Shown here piece by piece: positions 42,162 to 55,354 of a stretch of DNA of 64,000 bases. The notes beneath the pieces were generated by a model, which saw only the letters and a list, made by a program, of their open reading frames with translations, ran no database searches and was not told where the DNA came from. Position 1 is the stretch's first letter. Each line of letters opens with the position of its first letter. A program made the position numbers and the translations under genes. Source of the DNA: Neocallimastix lanati (nom. inval.) (lineage: Eukaryota; Neocallimastigomycota; Neocallimastigomycetes; Neocallimastigales; Neocallimastigaceae); NCBI GenBank assembly GCA_016946835.1, contig JACVTC010000070.1, positions 575,001-639,000 on the forward strand. The letters are read 5' to 3'.

Positions 42162-42688
42162 ATTTAAAATTATAAAATTAAAATAATTTTTTTACTTGTA
42201 ATTTTTTTTTTATTTTTAGAAATTATTATTATTATATAGATATTTTTATGTAAATTCTTTCAATAATTAAAAATTTAATAATATATGTTAAATTAATTCT
42301 TTTATGAATTAATATATATATATAATAATTGTAAAATAAAAAAAAAATTTTTTTTTTATATAAATTGTAAAAGTATAATATTTAGTAAATAATGATATTT
42401 TTAAAATTTTTAAAATTTTAATAATTTGAGTAAAAATGTTATATATAAAACAGAATTGTTTATAAATAGTATAGTTTTTATTGAAAAATTGATATAAATA
42501 AAAATGTGAAAAAAAAAAAAAAAAAGAAGAGAAAGAAAAATTATTATTTGTTTAATTATAAATTCCTTTTTTTTTTATTTTGTTTTATTTGAAATATATT
42601 AATTTTAATCATTATTTATATGGATATTATGAATTGATATGTATTTAGATATATTTATTTCCAATTCATCATTGGAAGAAAACAGATT
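42162..42688. other. Spacer between convergent esterase and ankyrin pseudogene
   Basis: AT-rich, with A run near 42510-42525 and a TTTT/AAAA palindromic stretch near 42338-42359. No gene. Confidence 0.7.
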
Positions 42689-45600
42689 TTACAAATCACA
42701 ATAATTTAAACTATTCATATCTACTTCATGTTCAATTAGGAAGACTATTATCTTGTAATTCCTGTTTTTAAATGCAATCTTTAAAGATTTATTACAATTT
42801 AAATTTTGCATTTCTGTTCTTATCGTAAAATATTTTACTAATTTTAAGTTATTATTTTCACACACATTCATTAATATACTATACTGAAAGTCATTTTATG
42901 ACATTTTTCTCAGTTTTTATCGACTAAATATTTTGCTAGTTCATAATTATTATTTTCATCAATACATAATGAAGAACAGAATTACCATGAATATCTACAC
43001 TATCCAAGTCAGCACCATAATCAATTAGAAATTGAATAAGTTTATAATTTAAATTGTGACAGACATTCATCAATGGTGTTTTGTAGGTATTATCTGAAAC
43101 ATTTACATTAGCATCATGATCAATCATATATTGAATCATCTCTAAATGATTTTCTTTACAAGCTGATATTAATCCATTAGCTTGGTACTTCAAATTATTT
43201 TTAACAATGAAATTATTCTTCTTCAGATAAGCAATAGTTTCTGGATCATTTTTTTTCAATAATATAGATCAGAGTGGACTTTCCAGAAACATCGTAGGAA
43301 TTAAGAGTAGCACCATGCTCTATTAAATATTTTGTAATTTCAAAGTAACTTTTCATTATGGATAAAATTAATGATGTTTTCCTTTTAATATTGAATATAT
43401 TAATATCAGAGCCATGCTCAATTAAGCAGTTAACAATTTCAAGCTGATTATACTCACAGGCAACCATGAGGGCAGTCATTCCTTTCTTTGAATGTCTATT
43501 ATCTCCTCACCACCATCTAATAAAATAAGGAATAAGCAAACATTAATAGTTACTCTCCATAATCAATAGATATTAACCCCATGTTCAATTAAACAGTGTA
43601 CTATTACTATATTTCCATTTTCACATGCTTTCATTAATTCTGTGTGTCCAGAAAGGTATTTTTTATTAATATTAATATCATTTTTATAATAAATTAAATA
43701 TTTAATAATGCTGCTATTATTACTTTTACATCCTTTAATGAATTCGGTTTCTTTATCAGTTCTTTTAATATTAATGATTGTATTATTATTTAGTAAAAAA
43801 TTTTACTATTTCATCCTTTCCACTTTTACAGGCATAGGATAATACGGTCAATCTAAATTTTCTTATGACATTAACATTAGTTCCGTATGCTATTAAAAAA
43901 ATTAGTAATATCATAATAACCCTTTTCACAGACACACATTAACGCTATTCGATTCCTAGCATGTGTACTATTAACATCTATCCCATGATCCTTCAGGACT
44001 AGATACACTTGTGCTATGTTATAGCTTTTCATAGACAACTTGTTGACCATGTTTGGTCATGTAGCTTACTCGATTGTGCTATTTTACCTACGCTTTGGAT
44101 GTTGACAAAATGGTTTTAAACAACCCGTCTTGAAACACGGACCAAGGAGTCTAACAAATATGTGAGTATATGAGTAGTAAACTCATATACGTAATGAAAG
44201 TGATTTTGGTGAGATTTTCGATGCACCATCAACCGGTTAGGATTTTTTATGAGTGATCTGAGTCTAAGTATATTTGTTGAGACCCGAAAGATGGTGAACT
44301 ATGCCTGAATAAGGTGAGGTCAGAGGAAACTCTTATGGAGGCTCGTAGCGGTTCTGACGTGCAAATCGATCCATTAAACACTTAACAATTTCAAAATTAC
44401 CTTGTTTACAACCCTACTGAGAAGTGTTCTTTTTTTAAAGTCGTCATATTGACTTTTAAAATAACCTCTAGATCCAATTAAAAGATTACACATTTCACTA
44501 TTATTATTTTAACAGGCTTTAATTAGTATAGCTATTCTATATTTATTATATTCATTAATATCAGCATGATGTTCCATCAAATATTTTTCCTTTTTCAAAA
44601 TTGTTATTTTCACAAGCGTACATAACATTATTATTACCGATTTTTTATTACTTATTAATGTCGGCCCCATGCTCAACTAAAATATTATTGATATAGTTTT
44701 TGATTTTTTTTTTTTTTTTGACAAGCTTTAATTTAAAGTGCTTCATTTTTTTTTTTTTTGTCTCAATAATTATTTACATCATCTCCATGATCTATTAAGT
44801 ATTTAATGCTCTCTAAATTATTGATTCTACAATATATGAATAATCCATCATAACTATTGTTAAATTTATCAAAGTTTTTATTGACATTAGCACTATTATT
44901 TACATAATACTTTATCATTTCAAGTTTATTTGATTTATAAGCCATCATCAATGCTGAATATCCATCCTTGTTTTTATCATAAACCTTTATCCCCCCCAAT
45001 CAATTAAATATTTCATATTTTCAATATTGTTATTTTCACATGAAATAATTAATGCATAATGCAGTGTTTCCAAAATTATCGAGAGTATTAATATCAGCTT
45101 GATGTTCCTATAGATATTTCATAAATCATTATCTTTCTATAAACATATATTAAATGATTACCATTATGTTGTGTTTTTAGTATAAATATTTGCAGCTTTT
45201 TTTAAAAAATGTTTTACTAATTCACTATATCCTTCTTGATAAGCAATAGAAAGTTGAGATTTATTTTCGAAATGAATTAAGTCCAATGCTTTTTTTTTTT
45301 TTTAATTAATACTTTATGTTTTTTATATTTTTTTGTTTCTATATAATATTCAATAGGAAAACAGGTATCTTTTGAATTGAAGTAGGTACTATAATCTATT
45401 AAAATTTTATTCTTTAAATAATCATCTTTACTATCTAGTAATTCATTATATATGTTAGTACCATATTCAATCAAATAGTAATAAAATTCGATATTTTTTT
45501 TTTCTTTTAATTTTCTAAACTTATAATGTAGTCTTCAAAAAAATTTACCCCATATTGAATTAAATATCTGAAATTATCAATAAGGTTATCATTATTGTAT

Positions 45601-46560
45601 TCACCATAGTTGTACATTAAATGAGATATCCCTGACATTCCATCTAATTTATCTTTTACTGAAAAATTGACACCATTTTCAATAAAGTATCTTATGGAAT
45701 TTGTGTTTTCACTATTATACTCATCGATAAATAGTGGTACATAATCATTATCATATGAGTCATAATCATCAAGATCTAATCCTTGTTCTATCAAAAAATG
45801 TCAATAGTTTTGTAATCTTCCGTTCCTTCGTAAAAACAACCCTTTAGAATATTTAAAGTATATAGGTAGATATCAGCTTTAAATTTTTTTTTTTTTTTTT
45901 TTTTTTTTAAATAATGAATAATTTTAATGTTTGTTTTTTTTTATCACTTTTTTTTTAAAAAATGATTACAATAAATTTGACCTTTACATCAAAATGTTTT
46001 TCTTCATCTGAATAATATAAATAATCAAATGATACTTTAACAATATTATTTTTAGTATTGGAATTAATTCCTTTAGTTATTCATTGGATAATTTATTTCC
46101 ATTTTATGAAATTTGAATTAAAATTAAAATAATTTTTTTTATTCAAGTTGATGATATTCTTCTATTTCTATTGTTAAATATTTATCAAAAATAGCTCTAT
46201 TTACAGTAGTATTCTTTTTTTTTATTTTTATTTCAATAACATCTTTAAATTCTTCTTCATCTTCAGTATTTTTTTCTTTGCAACAAATAATCTTTCAAAA
46301 AAATAATTAATATCTTTATTAGTATAGAGAAACTTAAAAATATATTCATTTAAAAGGTTATTATTATAGATATTAATTAACAAAATCTCACCATGTCTTT
46401 TACTAAAATTAATATCTACTTCATATTTTATTAATAAATTAAATATTTCAATATTTTTTTTGAATAAAAAGTTAAAATTGGTGTCTTTATTACAATAATT
46501 ATTTTTTATTTAGTTTGAAATAGTATTTTTGAATTAAAAAAATATTAAACCTAGAAGAAA
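42689..46560 (-). pseudogene. Large ankyrin-repeat pseudogene, interrupted by an rRNA fragment
   Basis: Ankyrin units can be read on the minus strand almost throughout, in all three frames, from about 46560 (IEIFNLLIKYEVDIN) down to 42689 (IIVFLIEHEVDMNSL). Open pieces are 45794-45507, 45474-45277, 44999-44763, 43479-43246, 43259-42936 and 42871-42689, joined by frameshifts and stops; T runs such as 45289-45302 and 45881-45908 may mark slippage. The array originally held perhaps 25-30 repeats. At 44031-44370 a piece of 28S rRNA is inserted. Related genes are at 29373 and 34497 on the other strand. Confidence 0.85.
44031..44370 (+). rRNA. Partial, decayed large-subunit (25S/28S) rRNA fragment inserted in the ankyrin pseudogene
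   Basis: The plus strand contains universally conserved LSU rRNA stretches in the right order: CCGTCTTGAAACACGGACCA and AGGAGTCTAACA near 44130-44157, CGTAATGAAAGTGA near 44189-44204, GACCCGAAAGATGGTGAACT and ATGCCTGAATA near 44281-44312, then CAGAGGAAACTC, GGAGGCTCGTAGCGGTTCTG and ACGTGCAAATCGATC up to 44371. Ankyrin codons resume on both sides. It is about 340 bases of domain II, with several changes toward A/T relative to the conserved core (for example AACAACCCG for AGCGACCCG), so it is a dead copy and not part of an rDNA unit. Confidence 0.93.
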
Positions 46561-47872
46561 ATGAAATACTTTATCATTTTTTTTAATTTCTTATGTATAA
46601 TTATTATTTTTATTTTCATAAGATTTCTCTAATTTTTTAAACCTAATTATTTATTTTCAAAAGAATTAATTTTTATTTCAAAAAATTTTAAAATAGAAAA
46701 AACCATTAAATAATAAATTTTTAATATTTAATATAATATTTAAACTTTTATATTTAAAAAATATAAAAGTTTAAATTTATAAAAATTAAATCATACATAA
46801 TAAATATTGATGATATTTTAACCTTATTATGTATAATATAATTTATGTATAATATATTTATTTTGCTATATATAAATTTTCAATAATTAATATTTTAAAA
46901 TTATAATTTTTTATTATATTAACAATTCCTATATTTTATATTTTATATTTTATATTTTATATTTTATATTTTATATTTTATATTTTATATTTTATATTTT
47001 ATATTTTATATTTTATATTTTATATTTTATATTTTATATTTTATATTTTATATTTTATATTTTATATTTTATATTTTATATTATATTTATATTTTATATT
47101 TTATATTTTATATTTTATATTTTATATTTTATATTTTATATTTTATATTTTATATTTTATATTTTATATTTTATATTTTATATTTTATATTTTATATTTT
47201 ATATTTTATATTTTATATTTTATATTTTATATTTTATATTTTATATTTTATATTTTATATTTTATATTTTATATTTTATATTTTATATTTTATATTTTAT
47301 ATTTTATATTTTATATTTTATATTTTATATTTTATATTTTATATTTTATATTTTATATTTTATATTTTATATAAAATATAAAATATTGATATGCTTAATT
47401 AAAAAAAATTTTTAATTACTGAATCATAAATAACAAAGAATGTTAAAATTAAATTATTAATGTTAGAAATTAAGTTTAATATTCATCATATTTAAATATA
47501 ATATAGTTAATTAACTTATTTTTAATAATATATTATTATAATATTAACAATAACTTATTTTTAATAAAATATTATTAATTAATTATATTGTAGTTAAATA
47601 TGTTGAATATTAAACTTATAAATACAAGAAAAGAGTGTAATTATTAATTAATATTTTAATAAATAAAAAAAAGTGATTATTTTACAATAATTAATTACAT
47701 CACCATTATTTATGGAAATGTATTTGTTATTTACAATTTATATTTTGTGTCTTGCCGCTAATTCGCCCCACTTATAAACTAAAATTTCCATTTAAATAAA
47801 CATTCCAGTTGTTTAGGATAATATTTTAATTATAATTTTTTTTAATTTTATTTTAAAATTGATTAAATAAGA
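46561..47872. other. AT-rich spacer containing a heptamer satellite
   Basis: Apart from the array at 46929-47370 there is only AT-rich DNA; 47745-47810 is a slightly more balanced stretch (gtgtcttgccgctaattcgcc) of unknown origin. Confidence 0.6.
46929..47370 (+). repeat. Heptamer array (ATATTTT)n, ~440 bp
   Basis: About 60 tandem ATATTTT units with a single phase disturbance near 47079-47090. The right end closes in a short palindrome (attttatataaaatataaaat). Confidence 0.97.
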
Positions 47873-48180
47873 AGTTTTTATCCTGTTAAGATTTCTGGAT
47901 CAACCTGCGACTCCCTCTTGAATTTATATGAAGAAATTTTTCATCCTCCCAGGGTGGTTTTCCCTATAAATGAAGTTGATGTTGGTAAGCAATGGTACGT
48001 ATTCTTGTTGCAATATTCTATAATTGATATTACGGAGAGTACTTTATCTGTGAGAGGATTATCGATGATTCAGAAGATCACTGAAAAAAAGCTTTTCGTG
48101 TAAAGTGGCGTATAGGGAATGTCTTTCATATTAGCTTAGAGAGGTCCCCATTCTAAAAAAAAAAAAAAAAAAAAAAAATA
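47873..48180 (+). pseudogene. Coding fragment followed by a poly(A) tract, possible retrocopy or LINE 3' end
   Basis: From about 47877 the plus strand is open for about 75 codons (FYPVKISGSTCDSLLNLYEE, FHPPRVVFPINEVDVG, LSVRGLSMIQKITEKK) up to a TAA at 48103; an ATG lies at 47918. About 55 bases later a run of 23 A begins (48157). Composition is far more balanced than the surroundings. I do not recognise the protein. The trailing A run fits retroposition, but A runs are common in this genome. Confidence 0.35.
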
Positions 48181-50725
48181 ACAAATCAAAAAAAATAATA
48201 TTTAAAATATGATATTAATTTTTTTTTTTTTAATAAATTAAAAAATAATATTAATTAATATAATAATATTAATATATTAAAATTATGATTAATGATTTAC
48301 AACTTTTTAAAGTTTTTTTTTTTTTTAATTAAATATTAATTAGTTATAAAAATTTCATGTTAATCAAAATAAAAAAAAAGTATACCATTTAATATAAATA
48401 AATATCATCTTATTTAGGTATATCATTTAATATAAATAAATATAATCTTGTTTAGGTATATTATCTAATATAAAAATATACCTTTAAGTATACCATTTAA
48501 TATAAATATTTATAATTTAATTAAGATATAAAAAAGATAATTTCTATAATCAATTAAATCTAAGATATATATATAATATTTAAAGTTAAAATTTTTTGGA
48601 ATTTTATAATAATTAAAGTTCAACTAATAATTATTTAATTTATTAAACTTATTTTTATTTTTTTCTAATGATTAAGGAGGTTAAATTAAAAAAATATATA
48701 TATATATAAAGTAAAGTTTAAAATATTTATGATATAAGAGAATAAAAAAGTTTTTTTTAAAAAAAATAAATTAAAAATTTTTTTATAATAATAAATAATA
48801 ATAAATAATGATAATAATAATAATAATAATAAATAATTAATAATAATAAATAATTAATAATTAATAATAATAATAATATTTTTGATAAATGATGGTACTT
48901 ATAATGTTCCCCATCTTTATCTAATATACTAAATAAAATTATTTAAAAGAAAATAATTAAATTCATTCAATAAAAATATTTATTCTATAACCTTTTACTT
49001 TATTAATTCTTTATTATAAAACTAATTCTTAAAGGTAATTAGTGAACCTCTATTGAACTTTCTAATTTTAACAGGCTAATTATTAACCTTTAATTATTCT
49101 TATTACTATCTAACTTATCTAAATAAATATTTTATATTCCTATTAATACTAATTCTTTAAATTAAAGTAATTTACAATCATTTTTATTAAAGTAATTAGC
49201 ATTTTTAAACAATTACAATTTACAAATTTTTTTTTATAATTTTATTACTATAATTTTTCACTATATAACTACTCTATATAACTTAAATATATTTATCTTA
49301 ATTTATTGTTATTTAAAGTTTCAATCTATATCAGTTGTAATACCTTTTTAATCCTTTTTTTTTTTTTTTAATTTAATTTTTAATTTAATTATGACGAAAA
49401 AGATTAACTTAATAATTTATAAATTAATTAAAATAAATGGTGATATATTTTTCATTTTAATAATAATAATAGTAATAATAATATCTCATTAATATAATTT
49501 TTTTATAACAGATATAATAAAACATCTTTTTTATATTCTTTATATATTATTATCATTTGATAAAATTATGTATAATTAAAAAATTATTAATTATTTATTA
49601 ATAATTATTTTTAATAATTTAAAGAAAATCATAATAATTTAAATAATAATTTAAAAATTATTAATAAAATTTTATTTTAATTATTAATAAACTTTTGGAA
49701 CATATCATGTATACAAGGCAAAATATAAATTAAATATTTAATAACTAATAATAAAATAATTATTAAATAAAATTTTTAAGGATTAGCAAAAATTATATAT
49801 AAAATTGTATAAATGGGTTAATATTTATTAAATTTAATTTGTAATAATAATTATTAATTTAAACAAAATAAAAATGATAAACAAAAAATGATAAAAAAAG
49901 ACGTTAGTAATTTGTATTGAAAAATTATGTAATAATAAAAAATTTGTATTAATATATATTAAAATAATATGTAATTATTAATAATAAATAATAAATAAAA
50001 TTTAATAATGAAAATTAAAAATTATAATAAATAGTCTATTATATAGATATTTATTATCAATAAAAACATAATATAAAATATTTTATAATTTAAATATTAA
50101 ATATATTTTAAATATATTTATTTATATATTAAATATTTAGTTTCATATTATGTATAGTAAAAAAAGTAATAATAAAAATAATTAATATAAAAAATGAAAA
50201 GATAAAGATGAAATGTAATTTAAATGTATCAAAGAGTAACAAAATTATATTATTATTTAAACTTTATAGTCCTAAATATTTAATTTACAGATTTAAAATA
50301 TTTTAATTTATATAAATATTTTTAATATTTAGTACATTATTATTTATAATAAAAATTTATAATATTAATATTAATTTAAATTTAAAAATATACACATAAA
50401 ATTTATAAATTTTATTTAGGAAAAAGATTGACATATTATTTAGGTTTATAATTATTAAAATTTTAATAAATAAAGAATTTTGAGGTACGATCATCAATAT
50501 AAGAAAATATATGAAAAAAAAAATATATATATAAATATTTAAATTTTTCTTATTTTTTTTTTTTTTCTTTATTCTTATCTTATAGTATTAATATTGATTA
50601 TTAATATTATAAATAATTTATATTAAAAAAAAGTAATAAAGTGGAAGTTATTTAATCAATAAAATATTAAAAAATAAATAAATAAATAAAAATAAAAATA
50701 AAATAAATAGAAATAAAGAATTAAA
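48181..50725. other. AT-rich spacer
   Basis: No gene. A ~40 bp unit (tataccatttaatataaata) repeats about four times at 48383-48520. AAT/AATTAATAAT repeats near 48787-48875. A/T-only words elsewhere. Confidence 0.65.
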
Positions 50726-50935
50726 ATGAAACAATTAACTTCTCTATTATTATTGCTTGGTGCAAGCTCTACCTTAGTTCATGCTTATAATGACTGTGTC
50801 GGTTGCGAAGTTCTCTACATTGATGATTATAAATGGGGTGTTGAAAATAATGATTGGTGTTGTAAGTGAAAAAAGTATTTTTATTATACAAGAAAATAAA
50901 AAATTAAAATAGAAATAAAAAATAAAAAATAAAAA

Positions 50936-50970
<35 letters not shown>

Positions 50971-52730
50971 ATATTATTATTAATATATAATAATTATTAT
51001 AGTTAATATAATAATAATTATTAAGAATTTTTTTATTTGTAATTTTCAATATATATATATATTAATTTGTTTTTCATCAAAAATTTAATAGTAATTACTT
51101 CTAAATGTGATAATACCCAATCTGGTCAATGTTTTTCTTACCCAAGTTATAAATGTTGTCAAGGTTGTAACGTCATTGAAGAAGATGCTTCCGGAAAATG
51201 GGGTATTGAAAACAATGAATGGTGTGGTATTAAAGATTCCTGCTTTGATAGTAATACTCAAATTGATAATCCATCAAATGGTAACTGTTTAATATAAAAT
51301 TAGTTTAGCTTTATAAAATAATAAATTTTTATATGAAAAAAAAAAAAAAAAAAAAAAAAAAAAGATAAATTAATAAATATTTATAATACAAAAATTTATA
51401 ATAATGTTATAATTATATAAAATATAAAGGAGGTACATTTAAAGATGGATGGTATACAATTAAAAATACTGGATCTGGTAAATATCTTCAAGTTCAAAAT
51501 GGTAGAGCTTCAGATAGTGCAAATGTAGTTATAGGTTCCAATGCTCAAAAATGGAAAATTCAAAATATTGGAGATGGCTATGTTACTATTCTTTCCATGT
51601 ATGGTGATTATATGTTAGATGTTGCCAATGGTGAAGATGTAGATGGTGCTAATGTTCAAATTTATTCTTCCTATGGTGGTGATCCACAACAATTTATTAT
51701 TGCTGAAACTTCAAGAAGTAATGTATATGTTATTGGTAGTAAAGTTAGTGAAGGTAATAAGGTTATTGATATTGAACATGAAAGTACTGAAGAAGGTAGT
51801 AATGTTCATCAATGGACTAACAGTGAAAAGAGTAATCAAACATGGGTTATAGAATCTGTTAGTGCTCCATCAGATGAAGAAATAAATCCACCAAAATCTT
51901 CATCTAACTTTAGTTATCAATCAGCCATGAGCTATAGAGATGCTCCAGGCAATTATTTACAACCATGTCAACAAGCTGGTAGAATTGTTAAAGAATATTA
52001 TAATGGTATTAATGGTTCTAATTCATTAAATGTTTACTTACCATATGGTTACAATAGTAATCAACAATACAATATTTTCTATCTTATGCATGGTGGTGGT
52101 GAAAATGAAAACACTATTTTTGGTAGTGACGTTTATCTTCAATACATTATTGATCATTTAATTATGAACGGTGAACTTGAACCATTGATTATTGTTACTC
52201 CAACCTTCAATAAATGTGAAGCTCAAACCTTCTACAAAGAATTCCGTAGTTCCGTTATTCCATTCGTTGAAGGTAAATACTCAACATATGCCAAATCTAC
52301 CTCTGAAAGCGATATTAGAGCCTCTAGAATGCACAGAGCTTATGGTGGTTTCTCTATGGGTTCTGTCTCTACTTGGGCCGTTCTCATTAATTGCTTAGAT
52401 ATTGTTGGTTACTTCATGCCACTTAGTGGTGACTGTTGGGAAGCTAATGATGCATATGGTAAGGCTAAGGCCGTTGCTGATGCTATTAATAGATCAGGTT
52501 TAAGAAGTAATGAATACTTCATTTTCTGTGCCACTGGTTCTGATGATATTGCCTATCCAAATGTTACTCCACAAATTGAACAAATGAAGAAAATGTCTCA
52601 ATTTATTTATACATCTGACTTCTCTAAGGGTAACTTCTATTATCTTGTTGCTCCAGGAAAAACTCACTGGTGGGGATATGTTAAGCATTATATTTATGAT
52701 GCTCTTCCATCTTTTTTCCATGAAGGTTAA
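50726..52730 (+). CDS. Secreted dockerin + ricin-type lectin + CE1 feruloyl esterase (three exons)
   Basis: Exons 50726-50861, 51092-51280 and 51430-52730, joined by introns with GTAAGT..TAG and GTAACT..AAG ends, give 541 aa. Signal peptide 1-20 (LVHAY). A shortened dockerin-like module about 22-46 (DCVGCEVLYIDDYKWGVENN), a fuller one about 67-91 (CFSYPSYKCCQGC ... GIENNEWCGI), then a ricin-type beta-trefoil about 111-255 (DGWYTIKNTGSGKYLQV start). The CE1 domain covers about 270-541 with YLMHGGGENENTIF, GGFSMGS (Ser417), GSDDIAYP (Asp481) and KTHWWGY (His521). It closely resembles the catalytic domain at 40929, and its lectin resembles that at 7977. Role: dockerin-borne release of ferulate from arabinoxylan. 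The second intron falls exactly between the dockerins and the lectin. Confidence 0.9.
50862..51091 (+). other. Intron 1 of the dockerin-lectin-esterase gene
   Basis: 230 bp, GTAAGT donor and TTTAATAG acceptor, containing a 31-base A run. Splicing restores the frame from NNDWC to ITSKCDNTQ. Confidence 0.8.
51281..51429 (+). other. Intron 2 of the dockerin-lectin-esterase gene
   Basis: 149 bp, GTAACT donor and ATAAAG acceptor, phase 1. Joining gives NPSNGGTFKDGWYT and enters the lectin domain in frame. Confidence 0.8.
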
Positions 52731-52798
52731 ATTTAAATAATTAAATTAAATAAATAATAAATAAACAATTGAAAATAATTTAAAAATTAAAATTTAAT

Positions 52799-52861
<63 letters not shown>

Positions 52862-53696
52862 TAATTATAGTAAAATTAATATATAATATGTATATATAAT
52901 TAATAATTAATAATTAATAATATAATATATAATTAAAATTTATTTATTATATAATATTAATTATTAATTTTGTATTATTAATATTAATACATTTTGATAA
53001 AATTTTATATATAGTAATAAATTTTATTAAAAGAAATTTTATTTTTTTTTTAAAGAAAAACCATTGTAAAAATAAAAAAATTAAAAAAAAATGAGTTTAC
53101 AAAAAACAAAATGAAATAAAATGAAATAAAAAAATAAAATAAAAAAAATAAATATAAAAATAAATATATATAAATTACTCTATAAAAAATTTTTTATATA
53201 AATATTTAATTTTAATTTTTATTCCTTTAGATTTAATTTGATACATTAATAATTAATTTTCATATTTTTATTTAAAGAATAATTAATTAGTTTTTTATAT
53301 AATATTATATAATATTTAAAATGTTTTAATTATTCTACCAAAATTTTTTAAAAATATGATTTTGATTTTAATTGGGAAATATTAAATATTATTTTTTACC
53401 TATTATAATATATGAAAATAGTTTTAAAAAAGTTAAATTATAAATATATTTAGTATTGCATTACAAGTACTTAACCCATTAATAGTTTAAAATGATATAA
53501 AGATTAATTTGATATCCATTAAGTTTAAAATGATATGAAGTTTAATTTAATATAAGGTTTAAAATATCTGATAATTATTTTTAAAATTCAAAATTTTTTT
53601 ATTTATGAAAACTTTATTTTATATTAATTATGTTTTATAGTTTAAAACTTATCATTACTATTATTATTATTATTACATATATTTATTAAAAATAAA

Positions 53697-53741
<45 letters not shown>

Positions 53742-53789
53742 TGTTGACTGTACTCATAATTTAATTATTAATTTAAATATGAACATTTT

Positions 53790-53995
53790 TCTGAATTTAT
53801 TAATACACTTTATTTTGAATATTACTTTTATCATTTAACATTACTATTTTAAATTTTAAATATTATTATATTCTAAATAGACAAATAATATTTATTTTTT
53901 TATTAATTCTGTGTTTTTTTTTTTTTTTTTTTGATTTTAATAAAAAAAAATTATTAATGTAATTAATAAATAAATAAAAATATAGTTTAAAGTTT
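53790..53995 (+). repeat. Dispersed repeat, related to 10836-11010
   Basis: Both copies read ttctgaattta, tttattttgaatatt, acattactattt, ttaaatattattat, caaataatatttattt, taattaataaataaataaa in this order, with scattered changes. The copy at 10836 lies inside the likely LINE region, so this may be a second scrap of the same element. Confidence 0.6.
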
Positions 53996-54007
53996 GTAAA
54001 TAATTGA

Positions 54008-54153
<146 letters not shown>

Positions 54154-55354
54154 TAGTTTTCTTATATAAATAATAAGATTAAAAAAAGTAAAAATAATAA
54201 TTGAAGCTTAAATTTTAATAAAAAATATATATATAAATGTAATTATATTATAAAAATATTTATTGAAATATTACAATAAATAAGGGAATCCGTAATGAAG
54301 AGATAGTCTTATGTAATACAATAGAAAAAATATTATGGATCATATTTTAATGACATCTTTTGATATAACCAGTTCTAAATTCCTTTTTTAAAGAAAATTT
54401 TTATTAATTGTTTATAAGAATATTCTATTAATGTAAATATTAAAGTAAATTTATTATGGTATAAGCGCATAGAGAATAATTACAATGAAATATATTTATT
54501 ATATAATTCAATTTAAACTAATTTATAAAATATTTTTTTGATGTTAATTAACTAATTAAAAAATTTAGTATAATAAATGCTTTGAAAATAATATAAACTA
54601 TTTTTATAAAATATAATATTAAAAGCATAATAAATTCATTAAAATACAAAATAATTATCTAAAATAAACAAAATAATTTGTATTTACATATAATAATTTA
54701 CAATTAATTTATAAAAGTACATAATAATGAACTAAAATAAATATAAGTTTTGAAAGAAAATTTTTTTTTTAATCACATGAAATAAATTAATAATTAATTA
54801 AATATAATAAAGTATTAAATAAATTACATATTAAAATTTTTAATAAGTTCATTTTATATTAAAGACTGTATATTTAAAGTTCAAATATTGAAACATATAT
54901 TTCGACCACAATAGACAAAGTAATTTATTAAAGAAGAAAAAGTATTTTATAATAATAATCATATTTTATAAATCTTTTTTTTTTTTATTAATAGGTATTT
55001 TAATAATTCAAAAATATAAAATTACTAAAAAAAAAATAAAAAATAAAAATAAAAATAAAAAAAAAAAAAAAAAAAAAAATTAGGGATCTCTTTTAAATAT
55101 AAATTTGTTTATATACAATACAATATGATTAAGAGTAATATATATAATAAAATTAAATGTGGAGATATTATAGTTGTATAATATATCATTACATTTAAAA
55201 AAAAAAAAAAAAAAAAAAAAAGAATAAATTTAGAATAAAAGATAAAAAATGAAATATTATTTTAACTTATTTTATTTCTAAAAATTATATTTAAAAAAAA
55301 ATAGGTGAAGATTATTCAGATTTAAATATTTTATGGTAATAAATTAAATGAAGA

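Noticed and set aside
46929-47370. Heptamer array as a telomere
   Set aside because: The unit has no G and the array is internal; known fungal telomeres are G-rich (TTAGGG type).
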